From contig NW_027419819.1 in assembly GCF_009905375.1 (NCBI RefSeq), forward strand, positions 35,005 to 99,004: a stretch of DNA of 64,000 bases, written 5' to 3'. The position numbers and the translations under genes are program-made. Under the pieces are notes generated by a model. It was not told the DNA's origin and did no database searches. It saw only the letters and a program-made list of their open reading frames with translations. Shown in pieces: positions 33,640 through 45,857 of this stretch (position 1 is its first letter; every line of letters begins with the position of its first letter). The stretch is from Apium graveolens. Taxonomy: Eukaryota; Streptophyta; Magnoliopsida; Apiales; Apiaceae.

Positions 33640-33806
33640 CTGCATCTCTGTTGAGTCGAAGTCGGAGTTGCATTGCATCGAGTCGAAGTCGGAGTTGCAG
33701 TCAAAGTCGAAGTCGGAGTTGGAGATTGAAGCTAAGTTCGAGTTTAAGGTTGGAGATTGAAGCTAAGTTGGAGTCTAAGGTTGCATTTCACCAAGGCTTG
33801 AATTAG
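33640..33806 (+). repeat. Short tandem duplications in the CACTA leader
   Basis: TCGAAGTCGGAGTTG occurs at 33656, 33683 and 33707, and GTTGGAGATTGAAGCTAAGTT-like units start at 33718 and 33749. They end just before a consensus splice donor (AG|GTAAGT near 33,807). This suggests a transcribed 5' leader exon of the TNP2 gene, with a leader intron running to about 34,865. The exon reading is inference. Confidence 0.6.
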
Positions 33807-34870
33807 GTAAGTTTTAAACCCTAATTTCAGAATTGGGGGTTTCAATTTGAAACCCTAATTTTTTATTTTTTAATTAGTTTAAGCATCTGCATCTGCTAGT
33901 TTAATTAGTATGGAAATGAGTTACTTGTCATATAGCAAACCCTAATTTGCTTATGATTTATTTGTTTTTTTTATTTTGTTTAAATGATATGATTTTGTTA
34001 TTTTCAGTTTACATATAATTTTTATATGTGTAAACATATATAAAATGACAGGAATTTATAGTATAATATAAACATTAAAATGCATGCCATGTCTTGTACT
34101 ACCAAATCGATAATGCAGATTTTTTGATAGTATAATGCAGATTACTGAAAAGGAATAACAATCAATTTTGAATTTGGGAATATTTTTAGTGGTATTTTTT
34201 GGTTAATTTTGATTTAGAGGTATTGAAGAGAGGTAATTTTGATGTTTTTGAGTATGTTTATATGTTTTTAAGTACTATATGAATGTTGAAGAATAGGGTA
34301 GTTACTAATTTTAGGCGACTACAATTGGTTAATTTCTGTAATGGTCATTGTTTAACTTTGATAAATTTGTGTGGTGTTATAAATTTGCAGTACTCATATA
34401 TGTACTTTAATGAATTAATCAACCTCTAATTAATCAAGCAGAACTTGTAGGTTCTGCTATATGATTGTAGCTTAGATTTATATGATTTATATTCTGAAAA
34501 TGAATGAAACGGTAGACTGTTGCAATCCATTATGATCGGATGAAACAGAGAGAGGGAATAAGTTGTTTATAGTTGTTATAAAACAACAAAGTAGCTAATT
34601 AATAAGTTGTTTGAGAAATGATAGTTAGCATGTGAATAGAGTTTTCTTGGCCTATGGAAGCTAATACTTTACGAGCATCGGCGTAAATTATATTAATTTT
34701 CTATGTTTATTGTCTAGTGTCATGCTCAGCTTTGTTCTGTATTTTGTTTCATCATTTTAATCAATCAGTTTCGTGTTCTGCTTTTCCAGTAATTATACAT
34801 AGTAATACATATATATTACTAATTGTACGTTGCTTTTTTAAAAATATTTGATATGAAAATTAGGTAGGAA

Positions 34871-37800
34871 ATAGGCTATCCTACGAATAAGGAAAGAGAT
34901 TGGATTTTAAAAGAGAGGGATTCGTTGGAATATGAATTTGGGGTTGAAAAGTTTTTGATTTATGCCGAAGAAAATTGTAAAAATAATAAAAAAATACCTT
35001 TCCCCTGCTGTAAATGTGTTAATTTCAAGAAATTTCCGGTCAAAGTAATAAGGGGTCATCTCTACGAGAAGGGTTTCAGTCTTGGGTATATTGATTGGAT
35101 TTGGCACAGATCCAAGACTGGTAGGTCATCTGTTGGTAGCACACTGCCCCCTCATGAAGAGGAGCAGAATGCAGATGCATTTAAATCAGCCTTTGAAGCT
35201 GCATCAGAAGTGGCTGCTGCATCAGAAGCGGCGGCTGTTGGTGCTTCACAAGCTGCTGTGGTTTGTGAAGCAGCATATCGTAATCCGGGGGGTAAATCAG
35301 GGGGCGATGACTACGATAAAGACTCGTATGATTTTAAGAGGTTTGTGGTTGATGCTCAACAACCTTTATTTGAGGGCAGCGACTGCACAAAATTAGATTT
35401 GGTGTGAGTGATAGCGCATTTAGCGATCTTCTCTCTACAGTTGGCTCATTCCTACCTTAGGATAATGCATTACCTGTTAACGCATATGAAGCAAAGAAAA
35501 ATCTTTCAAATTTAGGCCTCAAGTATACAAAAATCCACGCGTGTCCCAATGAATGTGTTCTAGACAGGGTTGTAAATGAGACTGCTTCGGAGTGTCCAAA
35601 TTGCAAGCTATCTCGCTGGAAGGTGGGTAAGGATGGTAGAGAAAGGTATAAAATCCCGGCAAAAGTTATGTGGTACTTTCCGATCATCCCAAAATTTAAA
35701 CGGATGTTTAAATCTTCTTCGAAAGCTGAGTTGTTGACATGGCATTCCAACCAAAGAATTCATGATGGCCAGATACGCCACCCTGCCGACTCTCCTTCTT
35801 GGCGGAATATCGATTACAGGTGGCCTGACTTCGAAAGTGAGCCAAGAAATCCTCGACTAGCTTTGTCGGATGATGGTATTAACCCACATAACAATGGGCT
35901 GACCAATCGGTATTCTTGTTGGCCGTTAGTATCGGTAACATATAATCTTCCTTCGTGGTTATGTATGAAGAGGATATTTATGATGTTAACTATATTGGTC
36001 TCCGGTCAACATGAACCAGGTAACAACCTTGATGTGTTCTTACAACCATTAGTTGATGATTTGAACAAGCTTTGGGGAGAAGGTGAACCGAATGTATACG
36101 ATGCCTTCACAAAAACTTTTTTCACTCTAAGGGTGACTTTGTTATGGACGATTAACGATTTCTCGGCATATGGTAATTTGTCTGGCTGTGTCAACAAGGG
36201 TTATTTGGGTTATCCAGTGTGTGGTGATGATACCGTTGCTAACTATTTACCTTATAGTAGGAAAATATGTTACCAAGGTCATCATCGCTATTTGCTTAGG
36301 CATCATCCATACAGGAAGAAGAAGGCAGTCTTTAATGGTCAACAAGAGTTTGGACAGCCAAGGCAACCCCTTTCCGGACAAGAGGTGTTGGAACAATAAG
36401 AAAATATTAAATTTTCTTATAGAAAGAAAGTAAAGAAGTCGAAGAAGGTGGACTGTGCTTGGAAGAAGAAGTCGGTATTTTTTGAGTTGGAATACTGGAA
36501 ATTCCATCACGTTCGTCACTGCCTCGATATTATGCATGTTGAGAAAAATGTGTGCGATAGTCTAATTGGGACATTACTGAACTAGGAGAAATGGGGGTTA
36601 GAACTGATTTAGCTCCAGAAGTAGGAGAGAAAAGAACTTATCTGCCTCCTTCCAGTTTTACTCTAACAAAAGCTGAAAAAAGAAAAGTGTTGAAATCACT
36701 CTCATCAATGAAGTTGCAATATGGGCATTCGTCAAACATAAGAAATTATGTATCCATGGCGAATTTAAAGATATTTGGGATGAAGTCTCACGACTGCCAT
36801 GTACTCCTTCAACAATTACTCCCGGTCGCAATTCATTCTATACTTCCGAAGAATCTTAGAGTTGGCATAATAAGACTATGCTTCTTTTTCAACACTTTGT
36901 GCAACAAGATTGTTGACGTATCAAAACTTGATAAATTGCAAGCCGATGTGGTATTAACCTTATGTGAGCTCGAAAAAATATTCCCGCCTTCTTTTTTTAA
37001 TATAATGATAAATCTAATAGTGCGCCTGGTCGAGGAATTGCGTTTATGTGGACCAATTTTCTATAAATAGATGTATCCATTTGAGCGTTTAAATAAAGTG
37101 TTAAAAAGTTACGTGCGAAATCGTTATTTTTCAGAAGGTTGTATAGCCGAAGCATAAAGAATCTGTAGAATTTTGTGCAGAGTTTTCTAGAAATAGTTTC
37201 ACAACTGCCGGTCTTCCGAAGGACCAAGGAAAACTTTATGGTCCATTATCGGCTACAACAGTTTAATTTGTTGAAGAGAAAGAACGAGATGAGGCGCATT
37301 TACATGTCCTCTTAAACAACAGTGAAGTGTTTCCATATATTAAGTAAGTCACTTTTCTTTTTTTTTCTTGATTAATTTTGTATAAGCGTTATTTTAGTTT
37401 GTAACCAAAAAATTTATGCATTTTCAAAGGATGCATAAGGAGTTGCTTGAAAAAATTTATGAAGGAAAAAAAAGATTATTCAATCGATGATTGGGGAGCA
37501 TAATAGGCTATTTGCTGATTGGTTTGAGAACAAAGTTATGACTGAATTGAACAAGAAAGTCGAAGGTGTTTCTGAAACGATAAGGTGGCTAGCAGGAAAA
37601 CCATCGTTTATTGTTTTAACTTTTGATGACTATCTAGTTGACGGGATCCGATACTTCACAAAGGAGCGAGACGATGCTAGGGTTGTTCAAAATAGTGGAG
37701 TCTCGTTAGTTGCTAAGAATGTCCAAGTTTCTAGTGCTAAGGATTTAAATCCCGTAGAGAGTGATATGACATTTTACGAGAGGATTGAAGAAATATGGGA

Positions 37801-37925
37801 AAAACCCCGTTAAAGCCCCGTTATTCTTGTGCAAATGGGCAGACTGTGACAGAGGCGTCAAGACTGATGAACTTGGCTTCACACTTGTGGACCTTAGTCG
37901 ACAAGGCCACAAGAATGGGCTTAGA
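34871..37925 (+). pseudogene. TNP2-like CACTA transposase, disrupted
   Basis: Domains in order: the transposase-associated N-terminal domain (34871-35110: ERDWILKERDSLEYEFGVEKF, then CCKCVNFKKFPVKVIRGHLYEKGF, WIW); an Ala-rich linker; the TNP2 core (35410-36399: KIHACPNECVLDR, PAKVMWYFPIIPKFKRMF, TWHSNQRIHDGQIRHPADSP, YNLPSWLCMKR, TINDFSAYGNLSG); DUF4218 (36591-37070: IRLCFFFNTLCNKIVDVSKL, LCELEKIFPPSFF); and the start of DUF4216 (37630-37925). A GT-AG intron is visible at 37344-37429. Breaks are a small deletion with frameshift near 35,400, a stop at 35458-35460, the stop at 36397-36399, TGG-to-TAG at 37068-37070 and loss of the C-terminus after about 37,900. No start ATG is left; an ATA at 34871 stands where one might be expected. 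It is non-functional. Confidence 0.92.
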
Positions 37926-38389
37926 AATAGGCTTCTCAGATTTACAGTTTTGTTTAAAAATAGGCTTCTCAGATTTATGTAAATTTAAGTGTTGTATTGT
38001 AGAATTATGGACGGTATCGAAAAAACTTGGAGTTTATTTATCAACTTTTTATTGTAGAAATATATGATATAATTACTTGGAGTTTTATTAAGAGTGTAAG
38101 TATATAGTTAATTTTTTATGCATTATTTATTTATTTAGTGTTTTACAAGTTTACGAGATGATTGTGTAGCTTATTATATGTAAATGCTTGATTTACAGTT
38201 TTGTAAATGTTTTATGATATATGTTGTGCTAGAATGATTATGATAATCCTAGTATGATGATAATTATAAGTCTGATTCAATGGTTAATGTGTTGTTTGTT
38301 AAGCTTCATAATGTTTAGGTAGAGTTTTAATTTGTTATTTATTAACTTTTACGGTAATCTTATCCTACTCCTTTTGGTTAATGCAGGAA

Positions 38390-40070
38390 AGATGGTAAAG
38401 AAAGGAAAAAATCTAAGAAACAGACTAAAGAATCATTGGATGAGAAGCACATAAATGACTCCCCAGTACCGGAAGATGCACCACGTGTACCAGATCATGA
38501 CCCGATTGCTCCAGCTGACACCATTGTTCCCCATCAGACAGCTCCACAACCCACTGAAAGTAGTACATAATCTACTAGAAGCAGGACATCTGGAGCAGCA
38601 CGAGGCGTTTGTGTTATGCAGAAAGTGGTGATGAAGAAAGCGCGGGGAGAGAAGTTGAATTTGCGGTTCAATCGAGTTGCAGTTCCAGTTGGAGACGAAC
38701 GACACAAACTGCAGTCCTACATAGGTATGCTGGCAAGGACAATGGTGCTAATTGACATTCCGACTTGGCCAAAGGTTGACCCTGAACTGAAAGAAAAAAT
38801 ATGGAATGATCTTGAGGTATGTCATTTACAATCGCAATTGACATTAATCTCCTGGTTTTTTTCTAATAAAATTTGCATTGTCTGAACTTGTTAAATTTGT
38901 GCTTCAGGATACGTTCGAACTGATTCCTGAAAGTCGGAAGAGGATTCTACAGTCGGCAGGCGTAAAATGGAGAAATTTTAAGGCTAAATTGACAGCGGAA
39001 CGTGTGATGCCTTATGTTGGATAGAAGAAGAAGCTATAGAAGCCACCAAAGAAATATGCTTTTGTCGGGAAGAAAGCGTGGCGACGATTTGTTGCAGTTA
39101 GAGTCACAAAAGATTGGGAGGTATGCATTACTTATATATATATATATTTTAAAATTTAGGACCATTTTTTTTTTGGTTTTTTAGGAGTAGATTTAATTAT
39201 AAAAATACAGTAATTAACAAGATTTAATTTGTATACAGGAAGAGAATAAAAAACAGATTGAAAGAGTGGGACAACGGAAATGTCCACACCGAGTGTCAAG
39301 AACCGGATACATCGGATTGGAAGAAGAAGAAGTAAGATTCTTATCATTTTTCTTGTAGTATTCACATTTTCATTTTTATGAATGTGTCATAATTTTTTTG
39401 TAGGTACGCTCGGGGAAGTTGGAGCCTGAAGAAAGGCCAGATAGGGCAATTATATGGAAAAATGCCCGTATGATGAAGGATGGGACTCTTGACCCAGAAC
39501 TGGCAGAAAAAATTCAACAAATTGTAAAATTTGTTATAATTTTTTTCTTCTTTAATTTTCCAAATCATACTTAATTACTCTCATGGTTTTAACAGGATTC
39601 CTTACTTGAAAAGCAAAAAAATGGTGAATCCAAGCCGAATGGAACTAATGATGTACTCACCACTGTATTGGAAACTCTCGAGCATGCGGGAAGGGTTCGT
39701 GGGGTTGGAAACTTCATACCTCCAACAGTGTACTTCGATTTACCGAAACAGACAAGAAATCATATTACTAAAGAGCAGTTTCATAATCTTGAGTTGTAAA
39801 TTGCTGAGTTGAAAGCTTTGGTTGCTGGGGGCAATCTACATTCACCAATGTCTGAAAAAGTAAGTTGTCCTGGGGTGAAAGAACAAGAACAAAAGAACAG
39901 AAGGAAAGTTGCAAAAGATTTGATGGAAGATGAATTGATGACCAATGAGGATAAAGAGGGTGCATATTTTGTTGTTATTATTCCTCCTCATGGTCCACCG
40001 GGACAAAAGGTATATAATTACAGTGTATACTTGATTCATTTCTATGATAATGTTGCATGTTATTAAATTT
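38390..40070 (+). pseudogene. TNPA-like CACTA protein, Transposase_24 part, disrupted
   Basis: A basic Lys-rich start (38390-38570) is followed by a stop, then GEKLNLRFNRVAVPVG, IGMLARTMVLIDIPTWPKVD and, after an intron, FELIPESRKRILQSAGVKWRNFK and KKYAFVGKKAWRRFVAVRVTKDWE, the usual Transposase_24 (Ptta/En/Spm) block. Later exons hold RVGQRKCPHRVSRTGYIGLEE and VLETLEHAGRVRGVGNFIPP. GT-AG introns are visible at 38817-38907, 39121-39238 and 39332-39403. In-frame stops occur near 38,569, 39,022 and 39,799. Proteins of this class are thought to bind the subterminal repeats. The reading continues into the downstream domains. Confidence 0.85.
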
Positions 40071-40112
40071 TTTGAGCCGGTAATGTCTATTTTGATTTAT
40101 AATTATAAATTA

Positions 40113-40400
40113 CAGGGTCCTCGCAAATGTGAAATGGCAGTGGAGAGCATTGATAACAAGGTAGCTTTGGTGTTGTTTTTTATGATGGAGACGGAATGAG
40201 TAGATCGGTTCATGGAGTGCCTCTAGAACCAGGATTTGTTCGTGTTAGGATGGACGGAAGCATCCCGGACGATGCTTTGGTGCCTGTTCCTGTGGTTGGT
40301 GAGATAGAAACCGTCCAGCAAGCCATCGGTTCTCATTTGGCATGGCCTAAAGACATGATCATATACACCTCCAGTACTGGTTCCGGGGTATATAATTTAA
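40113..40400 (+). pseudogene. DUF8039-like domain of the CACTA second gene
   Basis: CEMAVESIDNKVAL, then (after one frameshift) MSRSVHGVPLEPGFVRVRM, DDALVPVPVVGEIETVQQAIG and HLAWPKDMII. This pattern accompanies Transposase_24 proteins in many plants, between the DNA-binding part and an Ulp1-type protease. The domain name is from recall. A frameshift near 40,190 disrupts it. Confidence 0.65.
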
Positions 40401-40489
40401 TTACAAACCAAGTGTCATTATTTCTAGGAGATTGTACAAATTTGCACTAAAGTGAATAATACCGGTTATATGCTTAAATATTTATTTAC

Positions 40490-41811
40490 AGAAAAAGAAA
40501 AATGCACGGAATGTGAGTGAGGTGCAGAGAATGCATAATGCATTTAATTTTGTGAAGCCAAAGGACAATGTGCCTCCTCGCTTTAGGCTGTTGTACAAAT
40601 TCGCATCGATAGTGATGAAGGAAAGTGGAAACTCGATACCGGTTCTATGTGATTTTCAAATCTTTGGAATTGAAATAACTATATATTTACTTCATGAGAA
40701 CATACTTGAATTGCTAGAGTTTAAAATGATTGAACAGTCTGCTATAACAACATAAATGGCGTAAGCTTCTTTTTATACTTGTTTAGAATCTGGTCTCATT
40801 TCATATAGTAATGATCTATTTACAGAAAATGTAATTTTTAAAATTTTTTATTTTTTAGGTATTTGTATTCAGTATTTCAGGATACGCCGAGTAGAGATTT
40901 GTCAGCAATGTTTGCTTTTATTCATCCATCCACATACAAGCTGAATGATGAATTTAATGAATATGTTATGCAAAGGATGAAAGATGGAGTTCTTCGGATG
41001 AACTTTATGCCTTATAACTACAAGTACGTCTCTTTTTACGCGTCCTATTTTAAAATATTGTATGGCCTTGATTAGTCATATAGTTGTTGGTAAATTAATT
41101 ATAATATATGGAAAATTGTCGGATATGTATTTTTTAAATTGCATTTTGCTCACTTTAATTTATTTATAATGAAAACAGTTTACATTGAGTTTTTGATCGT
41201 GTTTTGGGAATCAGAAATCTTCATCCTTAATCCATTGCCTCATCATCCTCATCCCCAGGACCTTGAAAAGGCTTTAATGCGGTAATTTTTTACTTCAATT
41301 TATAATTATATATATAATGTAATCAGTAATTGATGAATTTGACACTGTATTTTATAATTATAATATTCACAGGGCAGTGAGATCTTATAATGCTCAGGAA
41401 GGACGGGTAAACAAGAATGCCAAAGTTAAAAACCTTGTTGTGAGTATTTAGTCAGTTTTTTAATTTTTCATTTTTGTAAAATATGGAATTATGATTAATA
41501 TTCGATGTCATTAATTGTCAACAATTTTTTGGAATGTATAGGGATGCCCTAAACAACCAGGTGGCACAGAATATGGATATATTGTCATGTGATATATGAA
41601 AGATTTAATTGAGGACCAGGAGATGAAGCTTCTAGACAAGGTACATTTTTTACCTTTCTCAATTCTATGAATATTACTTTTCAGTTGGTTGAGGAATGAC
41701 ATAGGTTTATTTATGTTCCAGTGGGCCTCCAAGAGTCGCAAGTCTTATACAGAGGAGGACCTTGACGTCGTTCACTATGAGACGCTTGATTATATTAAAT
41801 CCATCATGTAG
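40490..41811 (+). pseudogene. Ulp1/SENP-type (C48) cysteine protease domain, C-terminus of the CACTA second gene
   Basis: Pieces across several exons are: 40513-40755; 40863-41023 (LSAMFAFIHPSTYKLNDEF); a catalytic-His-like CAT at 41183-41185, followed by a stop in place of the usual Trp and by a frameshift; VFWESEIFILNPLPHHPHP (about 41,200-41,258); and CPKQPGGTEYGYIVM, then MKDLIEDQEMKLLDKW and YTEEDLDVVHYETLDYI. In C48 proteases the last motif has a catalytic Cys where this copy has Tyr (TAT at 41572-41574), and a TGA follows shortly after. The protease is therefore dead. Ulp1 proteases cleave SUMO precursors or conjugates; carriage by plant transposons is known, while its role there is not. 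Confidence 0.78.
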
Positions 41812-42179
41812 CTGTTGGCGACTCTAGCTTGGCGACTGGTACCTATATTACAATCTGAAAAACACCTTTATTTTGGTTGCATGTGTTCGTATTGTAACTA
41901 GTAATTAGAAAAGATTATGGATGAATGTCTAGTAGTTCATGTTTGGTGGTTCAGATTTGAAACTATGTAGCTAGTATGTTGGGATGATAATTTGGATGTT
42001 TTGGAGATTGGGATGTTAATTTGGAGGGTTGGAGGTTGGAATGTTAATTTAGATGTTTGGAAGGATATGATAGTTTGGTAAATACTGGAGCTGGATTTGG
42101 TTGTTAAATGGCAATTGCTTGATTTTATGGCAATTTTTTGGCATCTGTGTTTCTATATTTTGCATGCATAAAACAGGTG

Positions 42180-42808
42180 ATCAGACATCATTTTATAAAA
42201 AGCAACTGATTTTAAAACAAAGCCATTTATCATCGTTTTTTTACATAAAATTGATGTTAATGTAATACTATAAACATCTGCTACAAAATAAAAAAATGAT
42301 GTCTATTAAACCTTAATACATCAGTTCTAGTTAACCATTGACATCAGTAAAAATCGATGTTAATACTACACTAAAAAAACTTAAAACAAAAAACTGATGT
42401 TATTAAGAATTAAAGACATCAGTTTGCTATACATAGACATCGGTTAACCACCAAGAACCGATGTCAAAGGGATTGTTAACATCAGTTTTTGATGAAAACT
42501 GTTGAAACTGGTTCTAGTAACATCAGTTTATTGGTTAAATTGAAAGATTTTGCTTAGCTCACATATATTTAAATTGATAAAAATATCATATTATGATGAT
42601 ATATGAACATTAGATATGCATGAGAAATTTAATATCAAGATACATAAATCGGTTTTAAATAAGGAACTGATGTTATATGCTCTATTTAACATCAGTTTAA
42701 AATTGATGTTAAATGGGGGATCTTTAGCAACACCCACGAAGACATCGGATTTTTGTATTCATAGACATCGATTTTTAGCCGATGTCTATTGAAGTTTTTC
42801 TAGTAGTG
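42180..42808 (+). repeat. Right subterminal and terminal repeats of the CACTA element
   Basis: There are more than ten ACATCAGTT/ACATCGGTT words and their reverse complements, many paired as short palindromes (for example ACATCGGTTAACCACCAAGAACCGATGT, spanning about 42,437-42,464). They are followed by the inverted terminal TTTTTCTAGTAGTG. Confidence 0.85.
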
Positions 42809-42811
42809 TCA

Positions 42812-44665
42812 GGTCATTTTTCTGAGTCTAAGGGTCTTCGTTTCACTCAAATCGGACTAACGATTTAATTATTAGACAATAAACAAGTTTTAATTAATTA
42901 ATTAATCAATTATAAATAATTAATCATAATTAATTAAACCTTAAATATATTTTTAAATAATTATTTAAGAATTATTGTATTTTAAAATAATTAAACCTTA
43001 ATTTTTAGAATTAATAACAAATTATTACAATTAATTACAAATTATTACAATTTATTACCAATTATACGATTAAATCGACTATTTACGAATAATTATTCGA
43101 TACGAATCACTATTATAATTCTACTCGAATAAATAAACGAACGCTCGAATAATAAACCCACTTATCGAACTACTACTCGTACAACTACGAGTTACTCGTA
43201 TTATTAGGATAATTATTGAAGTCGAATTATTCGATATATTTAATCTTTATTTATTAATTAATTACTTAATTATTAAATAATAGATAAATAAATAATTAAT
43301 TAGATAAATAAATAATTAATTAATTTTGAATTTCTAAATTAATAAAAATAATTTAGAAATTAATTATAATAATTTTCAGATTTTAAAAGTAATTTTCAAC
43401 TGATTTTTAAAATTATTAAAAAATGATTTTGATTTTATAAAAATATAAATAAATAATTAAAATCCAGAAACAGAAAACAGGAAATCAAATTGGGTTTTAT
43501 TGGATCAAACCCGGGTCGTTTCCCGGGTCGAAACTTGGTCGACCTTGGGTCCTCAAGAACAGCCACCGCTATCACTGGATTTTCTGGCTTGCTCCTCCAT
43601 GATTCCACTCCGCCACAGCCCCGTGACCAAGCCCCTGTCTATCTCCTCCTTCTTCCATTGTTCTCAATGTCGGGAAGTTCAAGTACGGCGAAGGCGGCGC
43701 CATTTCCGGCGACTGCGAAATCGAAACCAAACTTAACGAAACTGGTACAAATCGATCGAGAATTCAATGATCTACACGCCTCTAACAACAAAATCTTCTA
43801 ACAATTAACAAATCAATCAACCCGAATTCGAAACTAAAACCTGAAGATATAAAATTAAAATCGAGAAATCAACTAGCAAAAATGATTACAGAATTGAAAA
43901 CTACAATCAACAAGCTTCAAAACGACTACTTACATGATCGATTTGGTTAAAGGAATCACCTTCAAATCTATGGTTTAATTCTGCAGTTGTTCTTCACCAA
44001 CACTCCTTGTTCTTGATTTTCTGATTTTTTTTTATAATAATTAACTAATTAATTAACCATAAATCAGCTATTTATATTTATGAAAATAATACCCCTAAAT
44101 AAAATTAAGGGGCTAATTACACATCTAATAAAAATATTTGGCGCCAATTTTTATAATTTTTGGGTATCAATTATGAATTTTTAAATATCCAATAAATACA
44201 AAATAAATGCCAAATATTCCCAGAAAATGTGAATATTACAAAAATGCAAAGAAAAATGATGTTTGATAATTTCATGATCATATAAAATAAAAATGTGATT
44301 TTTGTGGGGGTTTTGACTCCCGAAGGGGTCCGGAAAAGTCGTTTTTCGCGAAAGAGGTAAATTTGTAAAACGTCTATATGTTCAGAATAAGGATGTGGTA
44401 TGGGCCGTTCTTGGTAAAATAGGGCCAATGATTTTGTTTAAAATATTGGCTTTTAAAATACTATTTGAGCTGTACGGATCTTGATATAAGACATATAATT
44501 TTATAATTAAAGACTCGATAAATACCTGAAACGCATTCCGATCAAAACAGACAACACGTATCGCATAGCAGTTAGGGTTTACGACTCAACACACTTAATC
44601 GCATAATAATACACATAATTATCTTTATTAGAATATAATACAACCGTAATTTCTCGGTCGTTACA
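42812..44665 (-). other. Second part of solo LTR S2, no gene
   Basis: An AT-rich tract of ATTAATTA and AATAATTA words fills about 42,880-43,450. A GC-richer island (about 43,495-43,740) has short open stretches without family signature. The sequence from about 44,280 to 44,665 looks like ordinary LTR sequence ending in the start of the minus-strand LTR. I see no host gene here. Confidence 0.6.
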
Positions 44666-44832
44666 GCTTGTGCTTGAGCTAGGACCAGCATCTCCCCCTA
44701 TGTCCATGAAATCCTCTCCATCATTGGAAGCATCCCCAAATGTGCCACTAGAATCTAACTCAAAATATTCACCAGCTGCAGACGGAAGTGAGTTGATTGC
44801 ATCATTGGCCCTTAGCATTGAAGTTGTTGTGT
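44666..44832 (-). pseudogene. ORF3 of Sirevirus A, piece upstream of S2
   Basis: Reading down: MLRANDAINSLPSAAGEYFE, then DGEDFMDIGGDAGPSSS. This aligns with NRMPSQAGEPSEEFG and MNLGGDKGPSSV of C. It stops at the S2 target duplication GCTTG and resumes at 31697. At its other end it is cut by the 3' LTR of C. Confidence 0.82.
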
Positions 44833-45857
44833 TGTTAGTCCCTTAACAATATAGCAAGAATTACAGAAGGGGGGTTGAATGGAATTCTTGAACCTTTTTC
44901 TCGAAATAAAAATGTTCAACTCGATTATAGATATATTTGTTTTGATTAGCACAATGCGGAATGTAAACTTAATTGAATCAAAACATAAGTAATTAAAAAC
45001 AAGAGTCTTTAAAAACTTTCTGGTGGATTTAAACAATTCCACCAGAGATATATATATTATATATCGAGAGGACTCTGTGTGCAAGAATGCTCACAGCTGC
45101 TTACAAATTGAACTATTGAGAATACAGGAAATGCTAAAGATTCTGCTTACAAAGATTTCTCTTTTTTTGTGTTTCTCATATATCTCAGTTGGTTTTCTAT
45201 TTCCTACACTCTTGGTTTATATAATACCAAGATTATAAAGTCAAAAAGACTGAACAAATATAAAAACTATCAGTCTTAAGCTTTGCTGCTTTTCGTCCTC
45301 TATTACCCAGTTAATGGGCTTCCACAGTGTGTTTTTATACATCTCGACGGCTGTGTGTCAGCTTTAACTGTTTAACTGTTGTTTGAATTCTTCATATGAT
45401 CATCCGTCGACTTTCAGAACATTCGTTGATGGTTTAATTGTTCATCCGTCGACTGCTATATTAAACATCCGTTGATAGTCATTTGATCATCCGTCGATGG
45501 CTTTGTTAATCATCCGTCGGTAGCTATTTTGGCACTTGACTCTATTTCACTTATGCAGAATTACAAGACATCATTTATGTACAATTAATCAACCTATTCT
45601 GCATATCTAGTTAAAGTCAACATGACTTATATGCTACTACAGATTCTATACAAAGGTGTATACATAACTGTGCTACAAACTTATTATTACATAAGCTACT
45701 CACTCGATGGATAATAAGTTAATCATCTGTCGGGACTATAATGAGTTATCTGTCGGGACTATAATTCTTATCCGTCGAGTGCTACATAATTTCACTAAGT
45801 AAAATCTACTTAGATTTTTTTTTATGAAATCATCAAGTACACAACATATGCACAACA
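44833..45857 (-). repeat. 3' LTR of Sirevirus C (1,025 bp)
   Basis: On the minus strand it starts TGTTGTGCATATG at 45857 and ends TTAAGGGACTAACA at 44833. It carries five exact ATCCGTCG words on the + strand (45402, 45444, 45489, 45512, 45770) plus several one-base variants, and a C-rich block near its 3' end. It is related to the LTR at 54701-55746. Confidence 0.92.

Larger units (their letters stand above)
33166..42808 (+). mobile_element. CACTA (En/Spm) DNA transposon, 9.6 kb
   Basis: It is bounded by CACTACTAGAAAAA at 33166-33179 and its inverse TTTTTCTAGTAGTG at 42795-42808; after a few bases the two ends match again over AATAGACATCG. The 3-bp duplication TCA lies at 33163-33165 and 42809-42811, as expected for CACTA elements. 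Subterminal ACATCGGTT/AACCGATGT words are dense at both ends. The genes inside are TNP2-like (34871-37925) and TNPA-like with an Ulp1-type C-terminus (38390-41811), both on the + strand and both broken. It was inserted in solo LTR S2. Ends intact for mobilisation in trans is an inference. Confidence 0.96.
31698..44665 (-). mobile_element. Tekay-type gypsy solo LTR S2, split by a CACTA transposon
   Basis: Without the CACTA and its duplication the LTR is about 3.3 kb. On the minus strand it begins TGTAACGACCGAG at 44665 and ends near 31698, where the + strand reads TATAACACCCTCCAAATCC. This is the counterpart of the GGATTTGGGGGTGTTACA ends of T1 and S1, with one G-to-A change destroying the terminal TG. 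GCTTG flanks both sides and no internal gypsy genes are present. The LTR holds two parts: 31698-33162 and 42812-44665, the latter with a very AT-rich ATTAATTA block (about 42,880-43,480). Confidence 0.85.

Noticed and set aside
34001..34870. A separate gene in the AT-rich stretch before TNP2
   Set aside because: No frame longer than a few dozen codons; the position and splice-like borders fit a leader intron of the transposase gene.
35457..35750. Minus-strand open frame across the TNP2 region
   Set aside because: It is the shadow of the + strand transposase frame, which has clear family motifs.
43490..43801. GC-richer open frame that might be a host gene exon
   Set aside because: It lies inside solo LTR S2, has low-complexity Ser/Pro content and no recognisable domain; GC-richer islands are common in such LTRs.
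45400..45540. Repeated CATCCGTCGA spaced words as a CRISPR-like array or satellite
   Set aside because: Spacing is irregular, the words are too short, and they occur inside a plant retrotransposon LTR and coding regions.
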